From PALSA-555 sp963821325 (GTDB lineage: Bacteria; Actinomycetota; Acidimicrobiia; IMCC26256; PALSA-555): DNA of 64,000 bases. Positions 48,376 to 56,940 of the stretch are shown here, piece by piece. Made by a program: the position numbers and the translations under genes. The notes under the pieces are model-generated. The model saw nothing but the letters and a program-made list of their open reading frames with translations. It did no database searches and had not been told where the DNA came from. Each line of letters starts with the position of its first letter. Position 1 is the first letter of the stretch. The stretch is taken from contig CAWGDC010000001.1 of the NCBI GenBank assembly GCA_963821325.1, positions 62,001 to 126,000 on the forward strand, in the 5' to 3' direction.

Positions 48376-48663
48376 CTACTTCGGTGCGATGACCTTGAAC
48401 AGCCGCGCATCCGGTGGCGACTGGATCTTGCCCGCAAGGTGCTCTCCCAACTTCGGCCGAACGACACCGGCCGCGGCCTCGGCGTGGTCCTCCGTGTCCC
48501 AAAGGACGAAGATCCCGCACTCACCGTCGCTCTCATCACCGAACACGGACACACTCTGACAGCCCGGCTGCGAGTTGATTAGAGGAACCAGGTCATCGGC
48601 GAGAGACTGCGCCGTGTCGCTGTTCCCCGGTCCGAGTGAAAATCGCACCAGCCGTGCAAACAT
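48376..48663 (-). CDS. Dimeric alpha/beta-barrel (ABM-like) protein
   Basis: 95 residues: MFARLVRFSLGPGNSDTAQS, LADDLVPLINSQPGCQSVSV, then GIFVLWDTEDHAEAAAGVV and a final strand ARLFKVI, a complete small ferredoxin-like barrel. GGGGGAGG seven bases before ATG 48663 supports the start. Role unknown; it may act on a small molecule or bind heme-like ligands as relatives do. Confidence 0.75.
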   Translation of the reverse strand: MFARLVRFSLGPGNSDTAQSLADDLVPLINSQPGCQSVSVFGDESDGECGIFVLWDTEDHAEAAAGVVRPKLGEHLAGKIQSPPDARLFKVIAPK

Positions 48664-48771
48664 TCGATTCCTCCCCCTGGACCAGGCTTCGCGCACGTGA
48701 GCCTATCCAGACACCCGTCAGGCCGGGCTCGAACTCGCTGCCCGCCCCACTGCATTCCTGAAGGAGCGGTG

Positions 48772-48990
48772 GTTGTCAAGGTGCTGGTTTCGGCTCCGGT
48801 GACTGGCGTCACTGGTGAACCCGCAATAGCTCGAGGCGCGACGCGCGACTCGAGCGTCGGCATGATCCGTTCGAAGCGAACATGCGTGCGACCCTGTGCT
48901 GCGTTCTGAGCGGCGTTCAGCGACGCGCTGGCATCACACGCCCGCGGGCAGCTCGGGTGTTGTCAAGGTGCTGGGTTCGGCTCCAGTGAC
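48772..48990 (+). repeat. 32-bp direct repeat pair
   Basis: GTTGTCAAGGTGCTGG-TTCGGCTCC-GTGAC occurs at 48772-48803 and 48959-48990 with two differences. The pair lies in the 490-bp gap upstream of the dimeric alpha/beta-barrel gene and before the IS110 gene 3' end. No other gene is seen in 48664-49155. Confidence 0.55.
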
Positions 48991-49155
48991 GACCGGTGTG
49001 TGGGCAGGCTGACTCGGCTGCCGTGCATTCCTTCGCCGCGCGGGGCGGCATGGAGCCGTTCGGCCTCAGGAGACGGGCTCAGTCAAGGGCTCGGCCGCGC
49101 TAGGTGGGGGCCATTGCAGTGCTCGAGCGCGCGTGCTCCTGAGGTCCGAGTCGTC

Positions 49156-50177
49156 TCACGCCGCCGCCTGGGGCCGGGTGAGACAGCGGATCTCGCCGTC
49201 TCGGAGGCCGTAGTAGACGAGCGTGAGAAGTTTGCGGGCCGCGGCGACTTTGGCGATGCCGGTGCCGCGCCGTTCCGCGATGCGGTGGCGATCCACTTGG
49301 ATCTTGGAGGTGCCCCGCGAGCTTGGGTGACCGCCTCGACCGCAGCCCAGCGCACGAGCCGCGAGCCTTGTTTGGTGATCGAGCCGCGCCGCACCACGGT
49401 GTCGGACTCGTGATGCTTGGGCGTCAACCCGGCCCATGAGCACAGCTGGCGGGGCCCCGGGAAGCGGGTCACGTCGCCGATCTCCGCCACGAACAACGCC
49501 GCGAAGACCCGCCCGACACCGTGGATGGCTTGGATCGCCCGATAACCCGAATGGCCGGCCAGCTGGTGGTTCAACGCCCGCTCGAACGCGACGACCTGGG
49601 TGTCATAGACCCCGATCAGGTCCCGCAGTGAGCGGACTCTCGCGTCGAACGCCGGTGCCAGCTCCAACGTGTCGAGGAGCTGATTGCCGGCGACCCCGAA
49701 CAGGTCCGTCATCGAGACGTGCACGCCCTCCTTGGCGAGCACTGCGTGCACCTGGGCTTTCAAGCCGGAGCGCAACGCCACGAGCTTGGCTCGATAGCGC
49801 ACCAGCTCCCGGAGCTCTCGCTGCTCCGGCGGGGCGATCCAAGCTTCTGGGAGTCGACCCATCCGCAAGAGCTCAGCCAGGTTCGTCGCGTCGCGACGGT
49901 CGTTCTTGACCCGCTGATGCGAGAACATCACCACCCCCAACGGATGCGCCAGATGCACCCGCGCCCCCGCGGCCTCCAACACATCCGCGGCCCAATACCA
50001 GCCATAGGTCGCCTCGAGCACCACCTCGGGATCCGGGCCAGCCTTGGCGACCTCGAGTGCCAACGCCACCGGATCGTTGTCGATGCTGACTGTCGACAGG
50101 GTCTCCCCGGCCTCCGTCATCCGAACGATCACCGACCGGCGGCGATGCAGATCAATCCCCACGTACTCTCGCGACAC
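49156..50177 (-). CDS. IS110-family transposase, one frameshift
   Basis: About 340 residues of a DEDD transposase: YVGIDLHRRRSVIVRM (first catalytic Asp), VVLEATYGWYW, KNDRRDATNLAELLRMG (third/fourth acid region) and the C-terminal transposase_20 block GYRAIQAIHGVGRVFAALFV with GLTPKHHESD. The frame breaks in the G4 run near 49314-49318; read through, it ends IAERRGTGIAKVAAARKLLT to TAA-side stop at 49156. IS110 elements lack clear terminal repeats and encode a guide-like bridge RNA in the non-coding end; the flanking 50178-50645 could hold the 5' end. Confidence 0.85.
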
Positions 50178-50645
50178 AGCGGGCCTCCCTCTTGAGTGGG
50201 TAGATGAGCAACCCGAGCATTACGCCCGGGACACTCACCAGGAGCGGAGGCCCCGCTCCTTCATGGGATCAAGGGCGTGGCGTCAGGCGTGCAGGTGTGG
50301 GCAGGAGTCGAGAGCCCGGATGGAGCCTGGCTACCGTGGCGCGCGTCGAGCGGGCAAGGTGGCGTTGTGGGTGCCGCACCGGAGTTGAGGGCCCACCGTT
50401 CCTTGACTCGGGCGTTGCAGCTCATCGGCTCGGATCGCCTCCGTTGGCTGGATGAACCCGCAGCTCTGGGTCCGGTCGCCGCGTTGAGGATGGGTCCACT
50501 CACGACTTGGGTGATCAGCGATGCTAACCAGCGTCGCGGCTGCAATCCCTTGCGCCGCAACGCCCCGGTGTTACCGCGTCGTCAGTAGTTGATGGTTTCG
50601 GCTCGGCGATCCGTCTCGCAGTCGCGAGCCGTGTGCCCCTGGACG

Positions 50646-51702
50646 TCATTCGATGACGAAGTTGCGCATGCGATCATGGACCCGGAGTGGGTTGTCGTTG
50701 AGGTAGGTCTGGGTCGTGGCGAGGTGGTGGTGGCGCAGGACAAGGCGGATGTCTTGGACGGGAACACCGCGGGCATCCAGCGTGCCGGCCAGGGTGCGGC
50801 GTAGGTCGTGGGGGCGGAGGTCCGGGATGCCGATCTGGGCGCCGCGGGCGCGGACGATCAGGCGCACGCCTTCGCGACCCACGCCCCGGGGACAGACCGG
50901 AACCACATGGGCGCGAGGGTCGCGTGAGGCGTGCAATCTGGGCGCCACCGGGACGTTCGCGATGTCGGGGCCGACATCGGTGATGATCTGGCCTTGCCAG
51001 CGGTCGAGCGCGTCGGAGAGTTGGGGCGGAATGGCGAGGCGGTCGGGGCGGGCTCCTTTGCCGAGGAAGCTCAGCCAGTGGCCGGGTAGGTCGACATGAC
51101 GCCAGGTCAGTGAGCCGATCTCGCCGGTGCGCAGCCCAGTGAAGATGCCCAGCATCAAGACAATGCGGTCGCGCTTCTCGACCAGGTCGGGGCCGTCGGT
51201 GGTGGCGAGCCGCGAGAGGATTTGCGCTTCGGTGAGCCAGTGCGGGGTGCGGACCCGTCCGGGGCGGACGCGCACCCGCGTGGCGATTCCCGTGCGTCGG
51301 GTCATCCTCGATACGGCCGGTGGCGTGTGCCCAGCCGAAGAGCGACTGCAAGCAGATGCGGTACGCGCGCACGGTGGTGGGCGCCCAGCGGGGACCGGGA
51401 TCGTCCTGTTGGGTCAAGAACGCGACGAGGTCATCCGCGGTGAACTCGCGCAGCGTCTTGGCCGGGTGGCGGCGCTGGAGCTGGGCGTAGGTGTAGCCCC
51501 AGGTCTTGCGGGTGTCGGCGGAACGGATGGCCGCGGCGCGTTCGGCGTAGAAGACCGTCACGGTGTCGGGCCACAACGGGGCATCGGCGGTGAACAAGGC
51601 AGCGGCTCCTCGGCAGGCAACAAGTCGCCAGCGAGCCTCGACCCTGTTGCACCGGTGCGCGTGGTATCCCGCGACCGCTTTGTCAGGTTGGCATAGCGGC
51701 AT
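50646..51702 (-). CDS. Tyrosine recombinase/integrase, one frameshift
   Basis: About 350 residues. The SAM-like core-binding domain is in the first frame (DTRKTWGYTYAQLQRRHPAK; FLTQQDD; SLFGWAHATGRIEDDP). A one-base shift near 51299-51303 leads into the catalytic domain: GIFTGLRTGEIGSL (Arg I), LRPHDLRRTLAGTLDARGVP (H-x-x-R), LRHHHLATTQTYLNDN (His and nucleophile Tyr). All catalytic residues are present. The likely ATG at 51702 lies inside the island repeat that begins at 51690, so int and repeat are physically joined. It is the best candidate for the mobility enzyme of the island. Confidence 0.85.
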
Positions 51703-51858
51703 CAGTAGCAGAGGTACTCCCCTACCGCAATGACTGCCGCGCGTCAGCCAATGGAGCTCGTGCCTGTGGGGATGCCGTACGTGCCGCTATATCCGCGCAA
51801 TCACCCTCCGCGTGCGTGATCTCGTGCGCACGTTCTGGCGCATCCCCTACCGGCACTT
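51690..51858 (+). repeat. Island repeat family, copy C (3' 169 bp), overlapping the integrase start
   Basis: Matches the right half of copies A and B from GGCATAGCGGCATCAGTAGC to CCGGCACT, including CGCACGTTCTGGCGC. It is the same orientation as the other copies and overlaps the 5' end of the integrase gene on the other strand by 13 bp, the position expected for an attP region. Confidence 0.7.
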
Positions 51859-51951
51859 TGTGGATACGCCCTTTGGCGCCAACGGGTGCACGTTATGGGG
51901 CGCGGGTTCTGGTGGGATATGCGGCCTCTCGACTTGCGCGAGATCGGCTAC

Positions 51952-52419
51952 TCAGCCGCGGGGAGACGACAGATCGCGGTGAGCGACGAGGGCAGTGAGA
52001 TCTTCGAGCGCTCGCTGCAGTTGCGTGAAGCGGCGGGCTCCGAGGGTGTCCGCGATCCGTTGTTCCGCTGCTCGCGCGTGACCATGGATGGTCTTTTGGA
52101 GTTGGCGTCCTTTTTGGGTGAGTCGAACAACGCGGGCGCGCCCGTCGTTGGGATCGGGCTCGCGGGTGAGGTAGCCGTGCTGATCGAGGTGGCCGAGTAG
52201 GTCGTTGACGGACTGCCTGGTGATCTGGAGTTGGTCGGCGAGCTCCGACGGGCGCTGCCGGTCGAGGCCGGGATATCGGAACAGTGCGACATGGGCCGGG
52301 TTCACGTCGTCGTATCCGGCTGCAACGACACCCGAGAAGATCTCCTTCCACACCCATTGCCAAGCGAGGCGCATCATCGCGCCCACGTGAGGGCCCCCAC
52401 CCGTAGATTCAGTTGACAT
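51952..52419 (-). CDS. MarR-family transcriptional regulator
   Basis: 155 residues: a helical N-terminus (GAMMRLAWQWVWKEIFSGVV), then the winged helix with VNPAHVALFRYPGLD, RPSELADQLQITRQSVNDLL (recognition helix) and wing YLTREPDPNDGRARVVRL, and a dimer helix. It is divergent from the cupin gene and probably controls it and the VOC gene. ATG 52419 (MSTESTGGG) is preferred over an upstream GTG-type extension that would cross a palindrome. Confidence 0.85.
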   Translation of the reverse strand: MSTESTGGGPHVGAMMRLAWQWVWKEIFSGVVAAGYDDVNPAHVALFRYPGLDRQRPSELADQLQITRQSVNDLLGHLDQHGYLTREPDPNDGRARVVRLTQKGRQLQKTIHGHARAAEQRIADTLGARRFTQLQRALEDLTALVAHRDLSSPRG

Positions 52420-52422
52420 GAT

Positions 52423-52439
52423 CGTAAGGATACCATACG
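52423..52439. promoter_or_regulatory. Palindrome between marR and cupin genes, candidate MarR operator
   Basis: CGTAAGG-ATA-CCATACG: two 7-bp arms matching at six positions around a 3-bp centre, four bases upstream of the marR start and ~95 bp upstream of the cupin gene. MarR proteins usually bind such elements near their own start. No second copy was found. Confidence 0.45.
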
Positions 52440-52532
52440 ACCTAGTCATAAGGGAACCTGATCATCTCGGGACAGCCGAGCGGGACCCGCAATAGACCCA
52501 CCTCGGGTCACCCCATCACAGGAGGCATACCA

Positions 52533-53045
52533 ATGAGTGCAGCAGTCGTTGACGGTCCCGAGAACGAGCAAGCCCAGGCATGGTGGTTCCTCGACCTCCT
52601 GGTCGTCGAGCACCGCTGCGCCCCCGGCATGGAGACGGTCGTGCTCGAGATGACGTTGCCGGTCGGGTCCTCGGCGCCGCTGCACGTGCACGACTCCCTC
52701 GACGACACTTGGTACATTCTTGACGGCGAGATGGTGGTGCGCTGCGGCGACGACACCCTGGTCGCCGGTGCCGGCCACTGGGTGTCGATGCCACGTGGTG
52801 TCCCGCACACCTTCCGGGTTGTCGGTGACCGTGAAGCGCGCATCCTGCTCGTCCACGACAACGCCAGCTTCCGGGACCTGATCCGAGACCTGGGTGTACC
52901 GGCCGCTGCGCACGTCGTGCCCACACAGCCGGTCTTCCCGCCGATGGACGAACTCGCCCGCGTGGCCAGCGCCCACGACCTCACGCCGATCGGACCGCCG
53001 ATGAGCGCCGAAGACGCCGACACGACCTTCGCGGCCGCACACTGA
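52533..53045 (+). CDS. Cupin-domain protein
   Basis: 170 residues of a single-domain cupin: PLHVHDSLDDTWYILDGEMV contains the H-x-H...E metal ligands (motif 1) and MPRGVPHTFRV the motif-2 His, followed by a long Pro-rich C-terminus. Family members are small dioxygenases or sensors (quercetinase/ChrR-like). It begins at an ATG after GGAGGCATACCA and is divergent from marR, suggesting MarR control. The VOC gene follows in the same direction 60 bp later. Confidence 0.85.
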   Translation: MSAAVVDGPENEQAQAWWFLDLLVVEHRCAPGMETVVLEMTLPVGSSAPLHVHDSLDDTWYILDGEMVVRCGDDTLVAGAGHWVSMPRGVPHTFRVVGDREARILLVHDNASFRDLIRDLGVPAAAHVVPTQPVFPPMDELARVASAHDLTPIGPPMSAEDADTTFAAAH

Positions 53046-53105
53046 GCTGCGGACCGACTCGCAACTCTGGTCGCGCCGACACACTCGCCCACAGGGAGGC
53101 AGACG

Positions 53106-53546
53106 GTGCAAGTTCAGACACTCGGTCACGTCGTTTTGAAAGTTCGCGACCTTCACCGCTCCGAAACCTTCTACTCCGAGACGTTAGGCATTCCGATCAT
53201 CTCGCGGATTTCGGATCCGGTACACATGACGTTCTTCACCCTCGGCAACCATCACGACTTCGCCATCATAGAAGTCGGCGACGATGCACCATTGCCCGAC
53301 CCAAACGCCACCGGGCTCGCGCACGTCGCGTTCAAGATCGGCGACTCACTCAAGGAGTTCCGATTGGTCAAGACGGAGCTCGACGCCTCCGGCATCGCGA
53401 TCCTGTACGAGGCAAACCGCGCGTTCACGAAGAGCCTGCACCTACACGATCCCGACCGGAACGAGATCGAGCTGTACATCGATACCTCGGACGCATGGAA
53501 AACCAACGCCCAAACCATCACCACCACCCAACCCGTCGAGGCCTGA
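53106..53546 (+). CDS. VOC-family (glyoxalase/dioxygenase-like) protein
   Basis: 146 residues, one vicinal-oxygen-chelate domain in two halves: LGHVVLKVRDLHRSETFYSE (metal His), FTLGNHHDFAIIEVG, then GLAHVAFKIGDSLKEFRLVK (second His) and SLHLHDPDRNEIELYI (Glu ligand). GTG start behind GGAGGC. It probably forms a transcription unit with the cupin gene; the pair may detoxify or degrade a small molecule sensed by the MarR protein. The 260 bp after it are non-coding. Confidence 0.87.
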   Translation: MQVQTLGHVVLKVRDLHRSETFYSETLGIPIISRISDPVHMTFFTLGNHHDFAIIEVGDDAPLPDPNATGLAHVAFKIGDSLKEFRLVKTELDASGIAILYEANRAFTKSLHLHDPDRNEIELYIDTSDAWKTNAQTITTTQPVEA

Positions 53547-53808
53547 CAAGCGCAAACAACGCGGGCATCGCAAGCGCGCAACGCCCGCGCCGCTCAGATC
53601 GACAGGGTCGAGCTGTCCCTAAACGCGCCACCCCAAACCTCCCGCCAGAGGTGCCCATAACGCCGGGTAGGAGTCACAGCTTGCGAACCGGGCAAACGTT
53701 GGGTGACGCGGCGCGAGTTCATCTGAAGCAGCCTGGGAGGATCTCACACCGACCGGCCGCCACCCAGCGGGTCCACCAAGAAGCAACCCGCCCGCTGGAC
53801 GCACCTGA

Positions 53809-54396
53809 TCAAGCTCGGGCGAACGCGAGCAGATCAGCTATGTCGCCGCCGTCGGCATCTTGCAGCGCTTGGCGGTAGGCAGCCCACAACTCGTCCGTAT
53901 CGACATCGAGGCCGGCTCCCCAACTGAGCGGGTCATGCCGGAGGGCGGTGATGAGGTAATCGGATGCAATTCGGCCGTGGCGACCGTTGCCGTTCGGGAA
54001 AGGGTGGATTGCGACCAGACGGTGGTGGAAACGGACAGCGAGCTCGTCGGGTTCATACGTGCCGTACTCAACCCAGCCTCGCGCGTCGTCAGCGAGAGCC
54101 CGAACCTCGACCGGAATCCGGGTGGGATCGATCCCAATATTCGTTTCGGTATGGCGGTAACGGCCAGCCCATTTCCAGACCTGGTTGAACATGGCTTTGT
54201 GCAACTCCCGCACGTACTGGTCATCCAGGAGTTGTGTGAGAGTTGGACGGCGGCGGAGTAACGCCTCGGCGACGTTGGTCTGCTCAGCGTCAAACAACTC
54301 GCCGCGCGTCGCGATGTGGGTCGGAAGCAGTCCGACTCGGTCTTCCTCGGACAGTTCGGTGTGCCCGTCGCCGACGGGGACAAGCGGATCGATCAC
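53809..54396 (-). CDS. Fic-domain protein (mobile mystery protein B type)
   Basis: 195 residues with the Fic motif HPFPNGNGRHGR (HPFx[D/N]GNGRxxR, catalytic His and nucleotide-binding residues). The N-terminus ELSEEDRVGLLPTHIATRGE and EQTNVAEAL match the MmpB family usually found next to MmpA. Fic enzymes AMPylate target proteins. GTG start overlaps the mmpA-like gene by 4 nt (GTGA). The coupling to an HTH partner suggests a toxin-antitoxin-like pair. Confidence 0.88.
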   Translation of the reverse strand: MIDPLVPVGDGHTELSEEDRVGLLPTHIATRGELFDAEQTNVAEALLRRRPTLTQLLDDQYVRELHKAMFNQVWKWAGRYRHTETNIGIDPTRIPVEVRALADDARGWVEYGTYEPDELAVRFHHRLVAIHPFPNGNGRHGRIASDYLITALRHDPLSWGAGLDVDTDELWAAYRQALQDADGGDIADLLAFARA

Positions 54397-54863
54397 TGCG
54401 AGGAGTCAAGGTCGGACCACAGACCTCGGTGGTCGATGAACCGGGCTGCAAGCTCGTCGAGCTCTGCTTCGGCGTCGTTGTCACTCACCGCCTGGTCCTC
54501 CAACCGGCTGTGATGAGCCACTGGTTTGAGGTGGCGAGCCGCCTTTCGTCGGGCCTGCATCTTGACGGCCTCATCGAGATTTGTGCGCGGGAGCAAGACG
54601 TACTCAAGGTCGCAGTCGAGGGCGTCCGCGGCGTGCCGCAGTGTCTCCAACTTGATCGTGTTGTGCTGTTCACTTCGCTCGAGGTCCGGGACTGTCTGTT
54701 GGCTAATCCCCATGCGGGCTGCCAGTTCGGTACTCGACATCCCGAGTGCGTCGCGGATCGCCCGTATCCAGCCTCGGTGGGGACGTGCCGCGCCGGCGAG
54801 TGGCCGAAGTACGTCTAGCCGGGCCTCTAGTTGCCTGCGTGCCTGGGCATTGTTTCGAGCCAT
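54393..54863 (-). CDS. HTH protein, mobile mystery protein A type
   Basis: 156 residues: an N-terminal helical segment (ARRQLEARLDVLRPL), then an Xre HTH (WIRAIRDALGMSSTELAARM; GISQQTVPDLERSEQ) and DALDCDLEYVLLPR, matching the MmpA family that pairs with a Fic protein. The C-terminal ~45 residues are acidic. It is first in the operon and likely represses it through the repeats just upstream (54885-54947). Confidence 0.87.
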   Translation of the reverse strand: MARNNAQARRQLEARLDVLRPLAGAARPHRGWIRAIRDALGMSSTELAARMGISQQTVPDLERSEQHNTIKLETLRHAADALDCDLEYVLLPRTNLDEAVKMQARRKAARHLKPVAHHSRLEDQAVSDNDAEAELDELAARFIDHRGLWSDLDSSQ

Positions 54864-54884
54864 GACGAGCAGCCTATCGGTTAC

Positions 54885-54947
54885 CGCCTGTAGTTTGTGA
54901 CATAATCTACGTATTAGCGCCTGTAGTTAGAGGTTAGAACTACAGGC
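54885..54947 (-). promoter_or_regulatory. Operator repeats upstream of the mobile-mystery A/B operon
   Basis: CGCCTGTAGTT occurs at 54885-54895 and again at 54918-54928 (33 bp apart), with the inverse AACTACAGGC at 54938-54947. The last two form an inverted pair. The AT-rich stretch between them (ATAATCTACGTATTAG) is a likely promoter zone. Autoregulation by the HTH protein is inferred. Confidence 0.6.
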
Positions 54948-54964
54948 CCTGCCCAGTAACCCGT

Positions 54965-55320
54965 ATAGGTACGGGCGCCGGGGGATGCCGCGTTGGACGT
55001 CGATTCCCAGGCTGTGTGTGGCTTCACCAATGGCCTGGGCGCAGCGAATGGCCCGAGCGGGGCCGTCAAAAGATGCGACAAAGCCGTCGCCTGTCGTGTT
55101 GATCTCGTTGCCACGAAACCGCCGGAGTTGTTCGCGCACGGCTCGGTCGTGGGCATCCAAGGTGGAACGCCAGCGCTGGTCCCCCAGCGACGCGGCCCGT
55201 GCGGTCGATCCGACGATGTCGGTGAAGAGCACCGTCGTCAGGACCCGGTCGATTGGGTCGCGGGTCGCTCACGCGTGAGGAACTCGGCGACCTCGTCAAA
55301 GAGCTGCCCATAGGGCATCA
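54965..55320 (-). pseudogene. Fragment of a class III cyclase-containing regulator
   Basis: The frame ending upstream of 54965 reads VLFTDIVGSTARAASLGDQR, INTTGDGFVASFDGPARAIR and EATHSLGI, the N-terminal two-thirds of a class III cyclase. A preceding linker FDEVAEFLTRERPAT is in another frame (shift near 55258), as in alpha/beta-hydrolase-cyclase fusions. Both ends are lost where other sequences join, so it is a remnant. Confidence 0.6.
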
Positions 55321-55335
55321 CGTCGCCGCCAGACA

Positions 55336-55754
55336 GCTCGACGAGCTTCGCCCCGGAATTCTACTCCAAGCTCTTCGCCACCGAGCCGACCAAGCGCAAG
55401 CCCGGCTATGCCAACTTCGCCATCGCCAACCCACCGCTGAAGTTCGTCCTCTTCGAGAACGCCGGCGCCAACGGTCGCCTCAACCACTTGGGCGTCGAGG
55501 TGTCCTCGACCGACGACGTCGCGGCGCATCACGCCCGCCTCACGGGCGAGGGTGTCGCCACCGTCGAAGAGAACGGCACCTGCTGCTTCGCCAAACAAGA
55601 CAAGGTTTGGGTCGACGGGCCCGACGGCGCCTGGGAGATCTACACGGTGCTCGAAGACAGCGAGAGGTTCGGCGCATCATCAGCTCATGTGGACGACGCC
55701 GGCGACTCGTTGTGCTGCGCGGCCGTTCCCGAATCGGCGTCCCGGTGCGGTTGA
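55336..55754 (+). pseudogene. 5'-truncated ArsI/CadI-like VOC protein
   Basis: The sequence enters mid-domain at FYSKLFATEPTKRKPGYANF and continues AIANPPLKFVLFENAGANGR, LNHLGVEVSSTDDVAAHHAR, ENGTCCFAKQDKVWVDGPDG and AWEIYTVLEDSE. The CC pair and KPGYANF block are characteristic of organoarsenical lyase ArsI and the cadmium-induced CadI. The first ~20 residues with one metal His are lost where it meets the cyclase fragment. Probably inactive. Confidence 0.65.
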
Positions 55755-55803
55755 GGCGGGCTCACGCCCCGCTACTGGAAGCTGGGAACGCCTGACGCGC
55801 GCC

Positions 55804-56940
55804 TCAGAACTGCCCCGGGCGGCGCGATGGGCGGGGACCGGAAGCGGTACCACATCTTCGCCAGAGAGACATACGCCTCAGGCGTACTTCTTTGCCCATG
55901 GGCAGGGTCCAGACCCGGGGGGTGAGGCGGTTGATTCGTTCGAGCTGTCGCTGTTCGAGGCGACCGCGGGCATTGAGTACCGGGTCTTGTGTGCCTGAAC
56001 CATCGAGGGTCGCGTTGACGACCCAACCGAAGGGTTCGATGCCGGCCCGCCGCAGGTCCTCTTGTAGGTCGGCGGCTTCGCTCACGGGGATCGTCTCGGC
56101 GAGGGTGACAATGAGAACTCGGCTGTAGTCGGGGTCTTGGAGCCACATCAGGGGCGTCACGACACGTCCGGCCGGTTGGGTGGCGCCTTGGGTGACCTGG
56201 CGGTGGAACGAGCCGGTCACGTCGAGCAGCAACAGGGTGTGCCCGGTTGGTGCGGTATCGATCACAACGAACTCCTCGCGGCCCTTCCGCAGGAGCTGAC
56301 GAAATGCCTGAAACACCGCCATTTCCTGTGAGCACGGCGAACGGAGGTCTTCGGCGAGCAGGTCGAGGTGCTCCTGATCGAGCCCGCCCTTCGCCGCGGC
56401 GTCGAGACGGCCGGCGACATAGTCGCGGGTCACGGCCTCCGGATCGATCGCACTCATCGTCAGCCCGGGAAGGTCCTCATCCGCGGCGGGTGCGAGGCTG
56501 GCTGGGTCGGTGCTGGAGAGCTCGACCCGGTGCCGACGTCGGGCAAGGTCGACCGCGACGAGCCGAGCGACCGTCGTCTTACCGACACCGCCTTTGCCGG
56601 TGACCAGAACGACACCGTGTCCGGACTCTTCGAGCCGATCGACCAACTCGCTCACACCCGCGCCCAGCGTCGATTCGGCCGTCGGAACCGCGGTGACGGC
56701 GTCTGGATCGGATGTCCTGGCCGCGGTGAGACTGCGCAGCGCTGGAACACCGACCACATCTGAGGAGACGAGCGGGATCATCGCGGCCGGCAGACGATTA
56801 AGCGGCGGCGGGATCAGGTTGAGTGCCCGGCGCTGCGCGGCCGCGTAGGCCTCCGCGACTGGATCACCCATGAGAGGGTGCGCGAGGACGCCGTTGACAA
56901 TGAGCGCTTGGTGATCGATGCCGAGGTCGTGCAACACAAA
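55804..56940 (-). pseudogene. Truncated ArsA-type anion-transporting ATPase (A2 half)
   Basis: The ORF begins abruptly with VLHDLGIDHQALIVNGVLAH and PPPLNRLPAAMIPL, the end of an A1 domain, after a stop at ~56975. It then carries the A2 domain: VVLVTGKGGVGKTTVARLVA, SSTDPASLAPA and VIDTAPTGHTLLLLDVTG. The end after TPRVWTLP becomes Arg-rich and does not match the family. With the ArsI-like piece next to it, this marks a dismantled arsenic-resistance locus. No arsB/acr3 or arsR is present. Confidence 0.65.

Noticed and set aside
50277..50588. 103-codon plus-strand ORF between the IS110 and integrase genes
   Set aside because: No ribosome site, no recognised motif, and it lies where the non-coding end of IS110 is expected.
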